Numbered from the stretch's first letter, positions 8,512 through 15,507 are shown. The stretch is 24,446 nt of DNA from a bacterium (GCA_022844575.1 JALHLL010000017.1:1-24446); one strand, 5' to 3'. Notes: generated from the letters alone by a model not told the origin. Numbers and translations: made by a program.

Positions 8512-9903
8512 TTATTCTTCGGAAGATTCATCGGATTTATCTTTTTTCTTGGTGTCTTTCGGCTTTTCTACCGCCGCCGGAAAACCGTTAAATTGTCGCC
8601 ACAATTCGAATCCGAGAGATACCGTATTTAATTGCATCCAGCCGAATGAGCGTGTACCGGGTCGTAAATACACGGATTCAGGCCATTTTTCATCATCAGG
8701 ATCCGGCTTTATAACAATACGAAATTTACCTACCGACTTTGTATCCTGTACAGCATCAATTACGGAAATAACGCCACCGAATGTACCGACGGAAACGGAG
8801 GGCCAACCTGATATTTGAAAACCGGGAAAACCTTCGAATTGTAAACGTACTTTTCTACCTACCGATAATAAAGGCGCATCATTACCGGAAATCAGTAATT
8901 CTACCGCAAGACTATTTGCGTCAGGAGCAATTACGGCAAGCTCTTCACCTTGCTTTACCGTTTCGCCGCTTCCTAATGTAAGTAAACGTACAACCTTACC
9001 ATTAACGGGTGAGCGTACAACTGACGCTTCCTTACGGACAAGTACGGTATTTAGTTCGGAAGTACCCTTAGCTATCGAATTATCGAGTGATGCGATTGTT
9101 TCAAGTGCTTTTATTTCTTCGGTAGTAACCTTAAGAATTTTCGATTCCCCTTCATTTTCCTTATTTGTAATATTGGAACGTTCTTCTTGTTCATTACGCC
9201 GTGCGCCTTCCGCATCGGTTTGCGATTTTGTAAGGGCAACTTCGCTTTTTTGCAAATCCAAACGGTCGCGTTCAAAATCCCGCTGAGAGCGCAGCCCTTT
9301 TTCAAATAATTGCTTTCTGTCCTCAAATCTTCTTTTTGCAATATTCAAATCCAATTCCGCTTGTGTTACATTAGCTTCAGCGGCTATCTTTTTTTGTATT
9401 GATTGTTGTAATTTTTGTTTTGCGGCAGCTATACCAGACTCTCTGGCTGCTGTTTCTGCATCAATTTGCCGGCGATATACTTCCACCTGTTCAACAATTT
9501 GAGTTCGTCTTTCTTTTAATGCTTGTAATTGTTTCGATTGATTTTCAATTAAATTCATATCAAGAAATTTAGTGTCTATATCTTGTAATACGGCAATTGT
9601 ATCGCCTGCGGCAACAATATCTCCTTCAGTAACATTCCATCGAACCAATCGCCCTTTAATTTGGGAATGAATTGTTTGCGGTCTCTGATTAGGAATAAGT
9701 GCTGTTACTTGTCCCTCGCCTGTTACTGTTTGTACCCAAGGCACGCCGATAAAAACAAAAATGAGAGTAAAAAAAGTGAATAGCATTGCATAGGCAAATA
9801 TTTTTACGCTTCGTGATGTTCTTACGGCTGATAATGAATAACTTAATCCATAATCGGATATAGAAACCGGAATATGCGGTTTTAGTAATGAGCGTAATTT
9901 CAT
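8512..9903 (-). CDS. HlyD-family membrane fusion (adaptor) protein
   Basis: The protein has 463 residues from the ATG at 9903. I preferred this to an upstream in-frame start because it overlaps the transporter stop as TTATGA, a 4-nt coupling, with AAGGCGG upstream. A short cytoplasmic tail precedes one transmembrane helix (about 35-56). A lipoyl/beta-barrel half-motif (about 70-115), a long coiled coil (about 118-290, Gln/Lys/Glu-rich) and the second half (RSPVNGKVVRLLTLGSGETVK) follow. The C-terminus is unusually charged (KDTKKKDKSDESSEE). By family it bridges the ABC exporter to an outer-membrane channel. No TolC-like partner is encoded in the window. It is the second gene of the operon with the ABC transporter. 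Confidence 0.9.
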   Translation of the reverse strand: MKLRSLLKPHIPVSISDYGLSYSLSAVRTSRSVKIFAYAMLFTFFTLIFVFIGVPWVQTVTGEGQVTALIPNQRPQTIHSQIKGRLVRWNVTEGDIVAAGDTIAVLQDIDTKFLDMNLIENQSKQLQALKERRTQIVEQVEVYRRQIDAETAARESGIAAAKQKLQQSIQKKIAAEANVTQAELDLNIAKRRFEDRKQLFEKGLRSQRDFERDRLDLQKSEVALTKSQTDAEGARRNEQEERSNITNKENEGESKILKVTTEEIKALETIASLDNSIAKGTSELNTVLVRKEASVVRSPVNGKVVRLLTLGSGETVKQGEELAVIAPDANSLAVELLISGNDAPLLSVGRKVRLQFEGFPGFQISGWPSVSVGTFGGVISVIDAVQDTKSVGKFRIVIKPDPDDEKWPESVYLRPGTRSFGWMQLNTVSLGFELWRQFNGFPAAVEKPKDTKKKDKSDESSEE

Positions 9904-12398
9904 AATACACCGCCTTTTCTTTCGCGATGATGAATGAGGGTTGATAAATCGGGAAATAGTCCGGAACATTGACTTATCGGGTCATCAGCTAATTCTTTCG
10001 TGTCACCATGCTCAATAATTGCACCTTCGCCTAATACATAAGTCGCTTCTGTCGCAGCCACCACCTCGGGGTCATGGGTAATGGCAATAGTTGTCCATGG
10101 ATTACGATGGTCGAAAATTTTTTCAATCAGATCGATCTTCAAATTTTCCTCAATTCCGGTAAATGCTTCATCGAGAATTACCAAACGTGGTTTATGGACT
10201 ATTGCTCTTGCTATCATAAGTCTGCGTACTTCGCCCGTAGAAAGATTCTTACCATAACTGATTAAATGGGTTTGTAAACCTTGCGGCAATCGCAAAAATG
10301 TTTCATCGAGCCGTGTTAATCGAACGGCATTCATTACATCCTGTGGGCTTACCCATGTTCTGCCCATCACTATATTTTCATACACAGTACCGTCAATTAT
10401 CTCATCATTTGGCAAAACCAAACCGATATTTCTTCGTGCGGAAGCCAAATCGAGTGCTCTTGTATCCAAATCATTTAATAGAATTGTGCCGACTTTGGGT
10501 TCAATAACACCGATAAGCAAATGGGCGAGAGTGGATTTTCCTGCACCGGACTTACCTACAAGGGATACTCTTGCACCAGATGGTACAAACATTGTCAAGT
10601 TTTTTAGAATAGGTAACTCGCCATAAGAATATGCCACCGATTTGGTTTCTATAGCAATGCCGCTATTACCTTCGGGGAAAATAGTTCCTCCGATACGCTC
10701 CAACGGAATATCCGTAACATGCCCTACTTTATCGAAAGCTGTTAATGAATCATATACTAATTCTAATTGGCGGAAAAGTTTTTCCAATGCGGTGATAAGC
10801 GACACGATTACTATTTCCGTTGCCACAAGCTGACCAAGTGTAATTTGCCTTTCAATAACCAAAACTCCGCCTATTGCCAAAACACCAGTATTTATAATGG
10901 AACGTAAAACGGCATAGCCGGAAAGCTGTCTTACCAATACTTGAAAATGCGAACGTCGGTATTTTAAATATTGATGTAATAGGGAGTCAATTCTACGGAA
11001 AATAAATTCGGCTGTACCGGTTAACTTAAAGCTTAACATGGAACGTCCCACACCCTCACGAAACGCGGCAACGGCATATTTTTTCTTTGATTCATTGATG
11101 CTTGTTCTTAATGCGCCGCGACCTAAAAAATAGAGCATAACTCCCGAAAACAGTATCAACAATATTCCGAGTGCCAGAAGCAAGGGGCTTACAAATGCCA
11201 ATAATGCCAATCCTGCAATACCTATTATTAAAGCACCCAAGCCATCAATAAGGATTTTTGAAATTGACTTTTGTAATGTTAATACATCAAAGAAGCGATT
11301 TAATAATTCCGGCACATTTTCTTGCTCCAGTGACTCGTAATGTGCTTTCGGTAATTTATAGGAAATTTCAAAAGCCGTATTAACAAATAAACGTTGTTGA
11401 ATTACTTCCACAACATACATTTGCACAATTCCTAATATTCCGGAAAATACCAATCCGAAAAAAATAAGTCCGGAAAGTACGTACAACGGCAATGTATATA
11501 CCCCCGAAGATATAGTAGAAACAATTGCATTTACAGAAAGTGGAGTAATAAGCGAAATTAAACCGATTACTAAACTATATGCTATCACTATCCAAATATC
11601 TTTTTGTTCAATTCTTAGATATCGAATTGCTCTTTCAACAGGGGTTAGGTGATGATGGTCGGCTTCATGATCTTTATGATGAAGGGGTTCTTTATGATGT
11701 ATATCTGCGATATATCCGATACCGCCTTCGGCAACAATAACGGGTAAGCCATGATCGGGAAGAATTGTTCGTACATGATGCGCTGCCGCCAATGTTTCCG
11801 CCAATTCGGGATGCTCCAGCAAATGGCAAGCAAGTTCACTTCTGCCGCGAATCTCCAAAGCGACTACTTCCAAATACTCCGCTACAACAAGTAAGATTTC
11901 ACTACCGAATTTCTGCAAGCACTTTTCTATATCAGTAATACCAACGCCTGCATGTGTCAATAAAACCTTTGCTTTTTGTATTTCATGGTCTAAGGCAAGT
12001 TGATATACTCTTCTTTCTGTTTCATCAAGTACCGACTCGCTAACCTCTATTTCCTCTCGAGTATCTAATATTTTAGCTGTAAGAATCTTGCCTCGTCTTT
12101 TCAGAAGTGCGACTTGTTTCCAATCACCTTTCCAATAAATGGAAGTAATAGACGGAAGAATAAAATCGGAATGCTTCGAAAAAAAGTCATGAACAACAAT
12201 ATGGCGTAAATGAGCAGCTATACCAACCTGTGAACAAAGATGTAATAAAACACCTGACTCTTTCCAATGAAGTAAATCGGGTCGTATGGCAAGCGATTCA
12301 TGTATTGATTCTATGATTGTATGGGGTAGGGTAACCGCCGGTTTTTTGAGAAGAATCTCAAGTGCAGCTACAAACTCCCTAATAATTGTATCATTCAT
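9900..12398 (-). CDS. ABC exporter with degenerate peptidase-like N-domain
   Basis: The protein has 832 residues. The N-terminal region (about 1-230) has a C39-like stretch (LPSITSIYWKGDWKQVALLKRRGK) but no Cys/His pair that I can assign, so it is probably a non-catalytic substrate-recognition domain like those of type I secretion ABC proteins. A histidine-rich linker follows (eight His between 234 and 250). Next comes a six-helix exporter membrane domain (about 270-560), then the ATPase: Walker A GKSGAGKST (615-623), signature LSTGE (719-723), Walker B LVILDEA (Asp743, Glu744) and H-loop His775. All ATPase motifs are intact. With the downstream HlyD adaptor it forms an inner-membrane export complex for a peptide, protein or other substrate. 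No substrate gene is recognisable nearby. Confidence 0.9.
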   Translation of the reverse strand: MNDTIIREFVAALEILLKKPAVTLPHTIIESIHESLAIRPDLLHWKESGVLLHLCSQVGIAAHLRHIVVHDFFSKHSDFILPSITSIYWKGDWKQVALLKRRGKILTAKILDTREEIEVSESVLDETERRVYQLALDHEIQKAKVLLTHAGVGITDIEKCLQKFGSEILLVVAEYLEVVALEIRGRSELACHLLEHPELAETLAAAHHVRTILPDHGLPVIVAEGGIGYIADIHHKEPLHHKDHEADHHHLTPVERAIRYLRIEQKDIWIVIAYSLVIGLISLITPLSVNAIVSTISSGVYTLPLYVLSGLIFFGLVFSGILGIVQMYVVEVIQQRLFVNTAFEISYKLPKAHYESLEQENVPELLNRFFDVLTLQKSISKILIDGLGALIIGIAGLALLAFVSPLLLALGILLILFSGVMLYFLGRGALRTSINESKKKYAVAAFREGVGRSMLSFKLTGTAEFIFRRIDSLLHQYLKYRRSHFQVLVRQLSGYAVLRSIINTGVLAIGGVLVIERQITLGQLVATEIVIVSLITALEKLFRQLELVYDSLTAFDKVGHVTDIPLERIGGTIFPEGNSGIAIETKSVAYSYGELPILKNLTMFVPSGARVSLVGKSGAGKSTLAHLLIGVIEPKVGTILLNDLDTRALDLASARRNIGLVLPNDEIIDGTVYENIVMGRTWVSPQDVMNAVRLTRLDETFLRLPQGLQTHLISYGKNLSTGEVRRLMIARAIVHKPRLVILDEAFTGIEENLKIDLIEKIFDHRNPWTTIAITHDPEVVAATEATYVLGEGAIIEHGDTKELADDPISQCSGLFPDLSTLIHHRERKGGVL

Positions 12399-12525
12399 AA
12401 AAGATGTTTAAAATACTTGTACCCGTCTCTATCTGTTTTTTATTCAAGTTCATCTACAACGTTGAAGCATCATTTGCATTGTATTTTGGCATCCGGCAAT
12501 ATATTGAGTAATGAAAGTATAATAA

Positions 12526-12885
12526 ATGAATGGTATTACTATGATTTATGAAAAGAAACATCAGCCGCTACTAAGACGTGAAGAGTTTGTACTCCGAATC
12601 GTTAAGTCACTGTTTGTAACAGTGTTAATAGTCTTTACAGGGCTTGGTTGCGGTGTTTGGGGATATATGGCAACAGAAGGGATGGACTTTCTTGATGCGC
12701 TTCTAAACGCATCCATGATACTTGGGGGTATGGGACCTGTAAGTGAATTGTATACAAACGGCGGTAAGGTATTTGCCTCGTTCTATGCACTATTTAGCGG
12801 TCTTTTATTTATTACGATAACAGGCATTATCGCCTCACCGATTATACACCGATTACTTCATGCTTTCCATGCGGAAGAGAAGTAA
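12526..12885 (+). CDS. Small two-TM protein resembling a K+-channel pore module
   Basis: The protein has 119 residues; an alternative ATG at 12541 would drop five, and neither start has a good ribosome site. The layout is a charged N-terminus, TM1 (about 25-47), a short amphipathic segment FLDALLNASMI (55-65), the loop GGMGPV (67-72), then TM2 (about 83-105) and a His-containing tail. This helix / re-entrant helix / filter / helix order with 'GGKVFASFYALFSG' after the loop resembles two-TM potassium channels, but the TVGYG filter is replaced by GGMGPV. Similar unassigned proteins exist in other bacteria by my recollection. It could be a non-selective or non-conducting relative; ion specificity cannot be stated. 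It is divergent from the ABC exporter operon, with 127 nt between them. Confidence 0.7.
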   Translation: MNGITMIYEKKHQPLLRREEFVLRIVKSLFVTVLIVFTGLGCGVWGYMATEGMDFLDALLNASMILGGMGPVSELYTNGGKVFASFYALFSGLLFITITGIIASPIIHRLLHAFHAEEK

Positions 12886-12910
12886 GCGCGTATATAAAAC
12901 TACCCGTACT

Positions 12911-13103
12911 GAACGAAGTGAAGAATCTTTCTTGTGAAATAACAGAACACAGCCACCCCGCTTTCAGCACCCCTCCGGCGGAGAGGAATTGTAAGGAAAT
13001 GAAATCGAAAACGTGAAAATTCCCCTCTTTCAGAGGGGTGGCACGGAACGTGACGGGGTGTCAAAACACGATACCACGCCATTCTGAACGAAGTGAAGAA
13101 TCT
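12911..13103 (+). repeat. 18-nt direct repeats bracketing unit A
   Basis: GAACGAAGTGAAGAATCT occurs exactly at 12911-12928 and 13086-13103 in the same orientation. The right copy continues as ATCTAATTCGAATATAGATTC and starts a small hairpin with AGATTCTTC at 13115-13123. The same element recurs at 15125 and 15299 with one change each. Confidence 0.8.
12951..13062 (+). repeat. Palindromic intergenic repeat, unit A
   Basis: A ~110-nt unit in which the left half (AGCCACCCCG...CACCCCTCCGGCGGAGAGG) and the right half (CCCCTCTTTCAGAGGGGTGG...GACGGGGTGTC) are inverted, imperfect copies of each other. Related units lie at 13607 and 15166, all in the same orientation. The unit is bracketed by GAACGAAGTGAAGAATCT at 12911-12928 and 13086-13103. 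It resembles the MITE-like or REP-like elements common in this phylum; no transposase is present. Confidence 0.8.
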
Positions 13104-13246
13104 AATTCGAATATAGATTCTTCTATCTGCTCGGCTGTGATGTGCATGGGGTCGGGCAGTTGTATCTTATCAAGTATGAGTGTTACCGGAAACTGTCGGT
13201 AATGTCTGCGTTGCTCATATATACCGGCGTTTTTTTCCGTTTGGCA
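13061..13246 (-). pseudogene. Possible coding remnant, truncated by a repeat (weak)
   Basis: A minus-strand frame is open for 61 codons without an ATG at its beginning. Part of it looks protein-like (QFPVTLILDKIQLPDP then HITAEQIEESIFE). It then runs into the GAAGAATCT repeat and stops. Base composition here is less AT-rich than the flanking spacer. I do not recognise a family, and an open frame of this length can arise by chance. It is listed because the stretch otherwise lacks an explanation. Confidence 0.22.
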
Positions 13247-13349
13247 TCAGGTTCAGCTATTCCTTTATCCACTTGCTAACGTTTTCTATAAATTGTTGTG
13301 AGAACATGTTTTTCTTACTCATTTTTTGTGTTATCGCAATTTTTCTTCC

Positions 13350-13597
13350 CCACCATGCTCTTCTCCACCACGCTTTTTGCTTTGTTATCCTATTCATTTA
13401 TAAGCACTTTACGCGACGTGGTGGAGAAGGCGTTTTTTTCAATGTTCTTTTTCCTATTATTTATATATATTTTTTCTATTTTATTGCTTTTCTTCTCCAC
13501 CACTCCACCACGCTTTTATAAGTGTATTTATTTATTGCGGGTTAGGCGTGGTGGGGTAACTTTTCTTCTCCACCATTTACTCCACCATACCCCACCA
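13350..13597. repeat. CCACCA-rich iteron-like array
   Basis: Nine CCACCA motifs lie within 248 nt. Seven are forward (13350, 13365, 13497, 13505, 13570, 13582, 13592) and two inverted (TGGTGG at 13419 and 13549). Four belong to a longer word CTTCTCCACCA (13360, 13492, 13565, and inverted at 13419). The motifs sit in very T-rich DNA. The inverted copies could pair with neighbours to form large hairpins (for example 13415-13430 with 13491-13514). Plus-strand open frames across this stretch encode only low-complexity Phe/Leu/Ser/His-rich peptides and are not credible genes. Candidate roles are a replication or protein-binding array of a lost element, or a structured RNA. Confidence 0.6.
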
Positions 13598-13606
13598 CTA
13601 TTTTTA

Positions 13607-13715
13607 ATTCAGCCACCCCAATTTCAGCACCACTCGAAAGGGTAATTTTTACGGATTATTTTTCAAATTAAATTCCCCTCTTCCAGAGGGGTGGCACGGC
13701 ACGTGACGGGGTGTC
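13607..13715 (+). repeat. Palindromic intergenic repeat, unit B
   Basis: This is a 109-nt relative of unit A. The left half is eroded (CAGCCACCCCAATTTCAGCACCACTCG) and the right half is well kept (CCCCTCTTCCAGAGGGGTGGCACGG...GACGGGGTGTC). It ends 5 nt before the direct repeat at 13721. Confidence 0.75.
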
Positions 13716-13720
13716 GTATT

Positions 13721-13752
13721 TACACCCCCTCCACTATTCTTATTTCTTCTTC
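13721..13752 (+). repeat. Direct repeat flanking the DUF2971 gene, left copy
   Basis: The first 18 nt (TACACCCCCTCCACTATT) are identical to 14811-14828. Over 32 nt, 29 positions match. Read on the minus strand it encodes EEEIRIVEGV-stop, the same tail as the small open frame at 14810-14986. Confidence 0.85.
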
Positions 13753-13805
13753 AGGGTTGTTTCATTATAGTTTTGATTTCTTCTTCAGGGTTGTTTCATT
13801 ATAGT
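13742..13805 (+). repeat. 34-bp tandem duplication at the 3' end of the DUF2971 gene
   Basis: The 30-nt word beginning ATTTCTTCTTCAGGG and ending CATTATAGT occurs at 13742-13771 and again at 13776-13805, a period of 34. Because 34 is not a multiple of three, the duplication changes the reading frame of whatever ended here. It gives the present stop at 13765. Confidence 0.9.
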
Positions 13806-14808
13806 CTCGTATTCCTTGTCTCTGTTCTTCTTTTTCATTCATCTTAGCTCTTGCTTGTTCGTATATAACATCTATAATTTGTTGATACGTGAGGTTGTCC
13901 TCAAAGTTTAATGAAAAACTCGTTTCCGATTTTTTAGCATAAGAGAATGTAGCATCGGGATAATTCTCTTTTACTAAACGCAACAATAAAGCGAATTTCC
14001 TATAATTTGCAAAACTAAAATTGAATTCAAACAAGCCGCAACCGACAATTACTTTCTTGAGTGAATTCTTCTTAAAAGGAATTGTTTTCCCGATATTCCC
14101 ACCATAAGTCTTGTAATTTTGACTGCTTAACTCATTCATTTCTTTATTGTCATACAATCTGAACAATCTGAATTCACTTTCATAAGCCCATTCATTGTAC
14201 TTTGTAAAAAATAAATGTGATCTGATTTTTTTTCTGTCTCTGGGTAAAGAGAGATCAGGTAATTGACTTACATATCGAACATACTCACCTTGTGAAAATA
14301 AATCGCTATCTTCGAGAGTATCAAATTCAAGGCAAACTCCTCGGTGATTGTCAGCATAGTGCGCCCACAACAGAGTATTCGTACGCTCTGTAGAAAAACA
14401 ACATATATGTGCTGTATATAAATTATAATATAGAATTGTTTGATTAGTCCCTACAATGCTTACTTGGCAGTTATTTTCAATTATTTGGTTGTAAAGTTCA
14501 GGATCTTGAATTTTTAAGTTATCTAATTTTTGCTTTATTAGTATTTGTTGCAATTCATCTGTATTAAAATGCCACTTACCATCAAAAGGGTCATTAAAAC
14601 TTAACGGTGAGTTAAAGTATAATGAGGAGGATTGTAGAACTCTAAAAAGATTCTCATTTATGGAGTAAAATTTATACAAATGCGAAGGTTTCATGCCTGT
14701 TTGAACAGCACGTTTATGCGTCCTTTTATAATCGTCTTTGTTTGTACCAAACGGCTCTTCATTAAAAAGACCATCGTTCGGTATTCCCACTATTGAGTTC
14801 TCTCCCAT
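13765..14808 (-). CDS. DUF2971 family protein
   Basis: The protein has 347 residues. The DUF2971 pattern is clear: LYKFYS (44-49), LYFNSPLSFNDPFDGKW (63-79), CFSTERTNTLLWAHYADNHRGVCLEFD (137-163) and KYNEWAYESEFRLFR (203-217). The invariant Trp-Ala-His-Tyr and Glu/Glu/Arg residues are present. The molecular function of the family is not established to my knowledge. About 38 residues precede the usual domain start, and a second Met lies at 39. Translation probably begins at 14808 because GGAGG of the preceding small frame sits just upstream and that frame's TAG is one nt from the ATG. The C-terminus (NETTLKKKSKL) lies inside a 34-bp tandem duplication. The gene is flanked by direct repeats and repeat elements, which suggests acquisition as a cassette. 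Confidence 0.85.
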   Translation of the reverse strand: MGENSIVGIPNDGLFNEEPFGTNKDDYKRTHKRAVQTGMKPSHLYKFYSINENLFRVLQSSSLYFNSPLSFNDPFDGKWHFNTDELQQILIKQKLDNLKIQDPELYNQIIENNCQVSIVGTNQTILYYNLYTAHICCFSTERTNTLLWAHYADNHRGVCLEFDTLEDSDLFSQGEYVRYVSQLPDLSLPRDRKKIRSHLFFTKYNEWAYESEFRLFRLYDNKEMNELSSQNYKTYGGNIGKTIPFKKNSLKKVIVGCGLFEFNFSFANYRKFALLLRLVKENYPDATFSYAKKSETSFSLNFEDNLTYQQIIDVIYEQARAKMNEKEEQRQGIRDYNETTLKKKSKL

Positions 14809-14809
14809 C

Positions 14810-14986
14810 CTACACCCCCTCCACTATTTTGATTTCTTTTTCGGTGAGGTTATAGAGTTCATAGACCAAGCGATTTAGTCTATAGTTCAAACCTATCTCC
14901 ACCTTGCTTAACACAGTGTAATTAACGGCACGAAATTCTTTCGATAAATCGGCAAGGGTATCCTTTACCATACGTTTTTTAGCCAT
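14810..14986 (-). pseudogene. C-terminal tail remnant of a type II restriction-modification enzyme (likely)
   Basis: An open frame of 58 residues starts at an ATG (MAKKRMVKDTLADLSKEF). Its second half reads as the usual C-terminal end of type II/IIG restriction-modification methyltransferases by recollection: NYRLNRLVYELYNLTEKE then IKIVEGV at the stop, compare the common '(I/L)D.LVY.LYGLT.EEI.IVEG'. The catalytic and specificity domains are absent, so I call it a remnant, although translation is possible. It abuts the DUF2971 start (stop TAG then G then ATG) and supplies that gene's ribosome site. A short independent protein is the alternative. Confidence 0.55.
14811..14842 (+). repeat. Direct repeat flanking the DUF2971 gene, right copy
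   Basis: This is the partner of 13721-13752, exactly 1090 nt away. It codes the KEIKIVEGV end of the remnant at 14810-14986 on the minus strand. Confidence 0.85.
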
Positions 14987-15165
14987 AATTCAGAGTATAA
15001 ATAAGTGTTTGTTTTTGCGAAGCATTCTATTTTATGTATATCACACGATTGCAATTTACTAAAGTGTGCGTGATACGGTATGATATAAAGGCAATGCGTG
15101 TAAAACACGAAACCGCGTCATTTTGAACGGAGTGAAGAATCTATTTCGTGTAATAATACAGATTC

Positions 15166-15275
15166 AGCCACCCCGCCTACGGCACCCCTCCAGCGGAGGG
15201 GGATTTTAATTATAATTTGTAAAAAAGAACAATTCCCCTCTATCAGAGGGGTGGCACGGAACGTGACGGGGTGTC
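15166..15275 (+). repeat. Palindromic intergenic repeat, unit C
   Basis: This 110-nt relative of units A and B has a left half with CACCCCTCCAGCGGAGGGGG. Its right half is CCCCTCTATCAGAGGGGTGG through GACGGGGTGTC. Its right half is nearly identical to that of unit A. Confidence 0.8.
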
Positions 15276-15294
15276 AAAACACGAAACCACGTCC

Positions 15295-15349
15295 TTCTGA
15301 ACGTAGTGAAGAATCTAATTCATGTACAGATTCTTCGTTTCACTCAGAA
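15295..15349. repeat. Inverted repeat containing the GAAGAATCT element
   Basis: TTCTGA-n7-GAAGAATCT at 15295-15316 faces AGATTCTTC-n7-TCAGAA at 15328-15349, with an 11-nt loop. It could form a hairpin with an internal bulge on either strand. Confidence 0.7.
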
Positions 15350-15362
15350 TGACAGTAAATGC

Positions 15363-15449
15363 AGCCCCTCTACATCTCCTCAAGGGGAGACTTTTGATTT
15401 TTTTATTGAAATTAATTCCTTACCCATTCGGGAAGGCGAGGATGGGGCT
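15363..15449. repeat. AGCCCC...GGGGCT inverted element
   Basis: The termini AGCCCC and GGGGCT enclose two smaller hairpins: TCTCC...GGGGAGA near 15374-15390 and TTCC...GGAAGG near 15416-15436. It resembles another common intergenic repeat of this phylum; no coding content. Confidence 0.5.
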
Positions 15450-15507
15450 TAACACGAAATTGCGTCAGTCTGTGCGGAGTAGAAATCAGCGTCTATAAAT
15501 AAGCACA

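Larger units (their letters stand above)
15104..15487 (+). repeat. Three direct copies of an AACACGAAA...GAAGAATC element at ~174-nt spacing
   Basis: Copies begin at 15104, 15278 and 15451 (offsets 174 and 173). The first two share AACACGAAACC(G/A)CGTC then GAACG(G/T)AGTGAAGAATCT; the third is diverged. A palindromic unit (C) separates copies 1 and 2, and a different inverted element separates copies 2 and 3. Confidence 0.7.
14987..15507. other. Repeat-filled intergenic region
   Basis: I see no gene in these 521 nt. Positions 14987-15100 are AT-rich and should contain the promoter for the minus-strand remnant/DUF2971 pair; a loose inverted pair, GTATATCACAC and GTGTGCGTGATAC, lies at about 15039-15079. 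From 15101 to 15490 the sequence consists of repeats described separately. Confidence 0.6.

Noticed and set aside
9111..9341. Minus-strand open frame rich in Lys within the HlyD gene
   Set aside because: It is a shifted frame of the coiled-coil coding region, whose Lys/Glu codons give spurious open frames.
12951..13062. Rho-independent terminator for the small membrane protein
   Set aside because: The structure is a large repeat found three times in the region, and no T-run follows either arm; at most it may act as a terminator secondarily.
13180..13645. Two overlapping plus-strand open frames of ~115 codons across the CCACCA array
   Set aside because: They encode low-complexity Phe/Leu/Ser/His-rich peptides produced by T-rich DNA and the repeats, overlap each other in different frames and lack ribosome sites.
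15039..15079. Inverted repeat as an operator upstream of the R-M remnant
   Set aside because: The arms (GTATATCACAC / GTGTGCGTGATAC) pair only with gaps, so the symmetry may be chance.
12950..15490. Insertion sequence with transposase
   Set aside because: Repeats are present but no transposase or integrase frame can be found on either strand.
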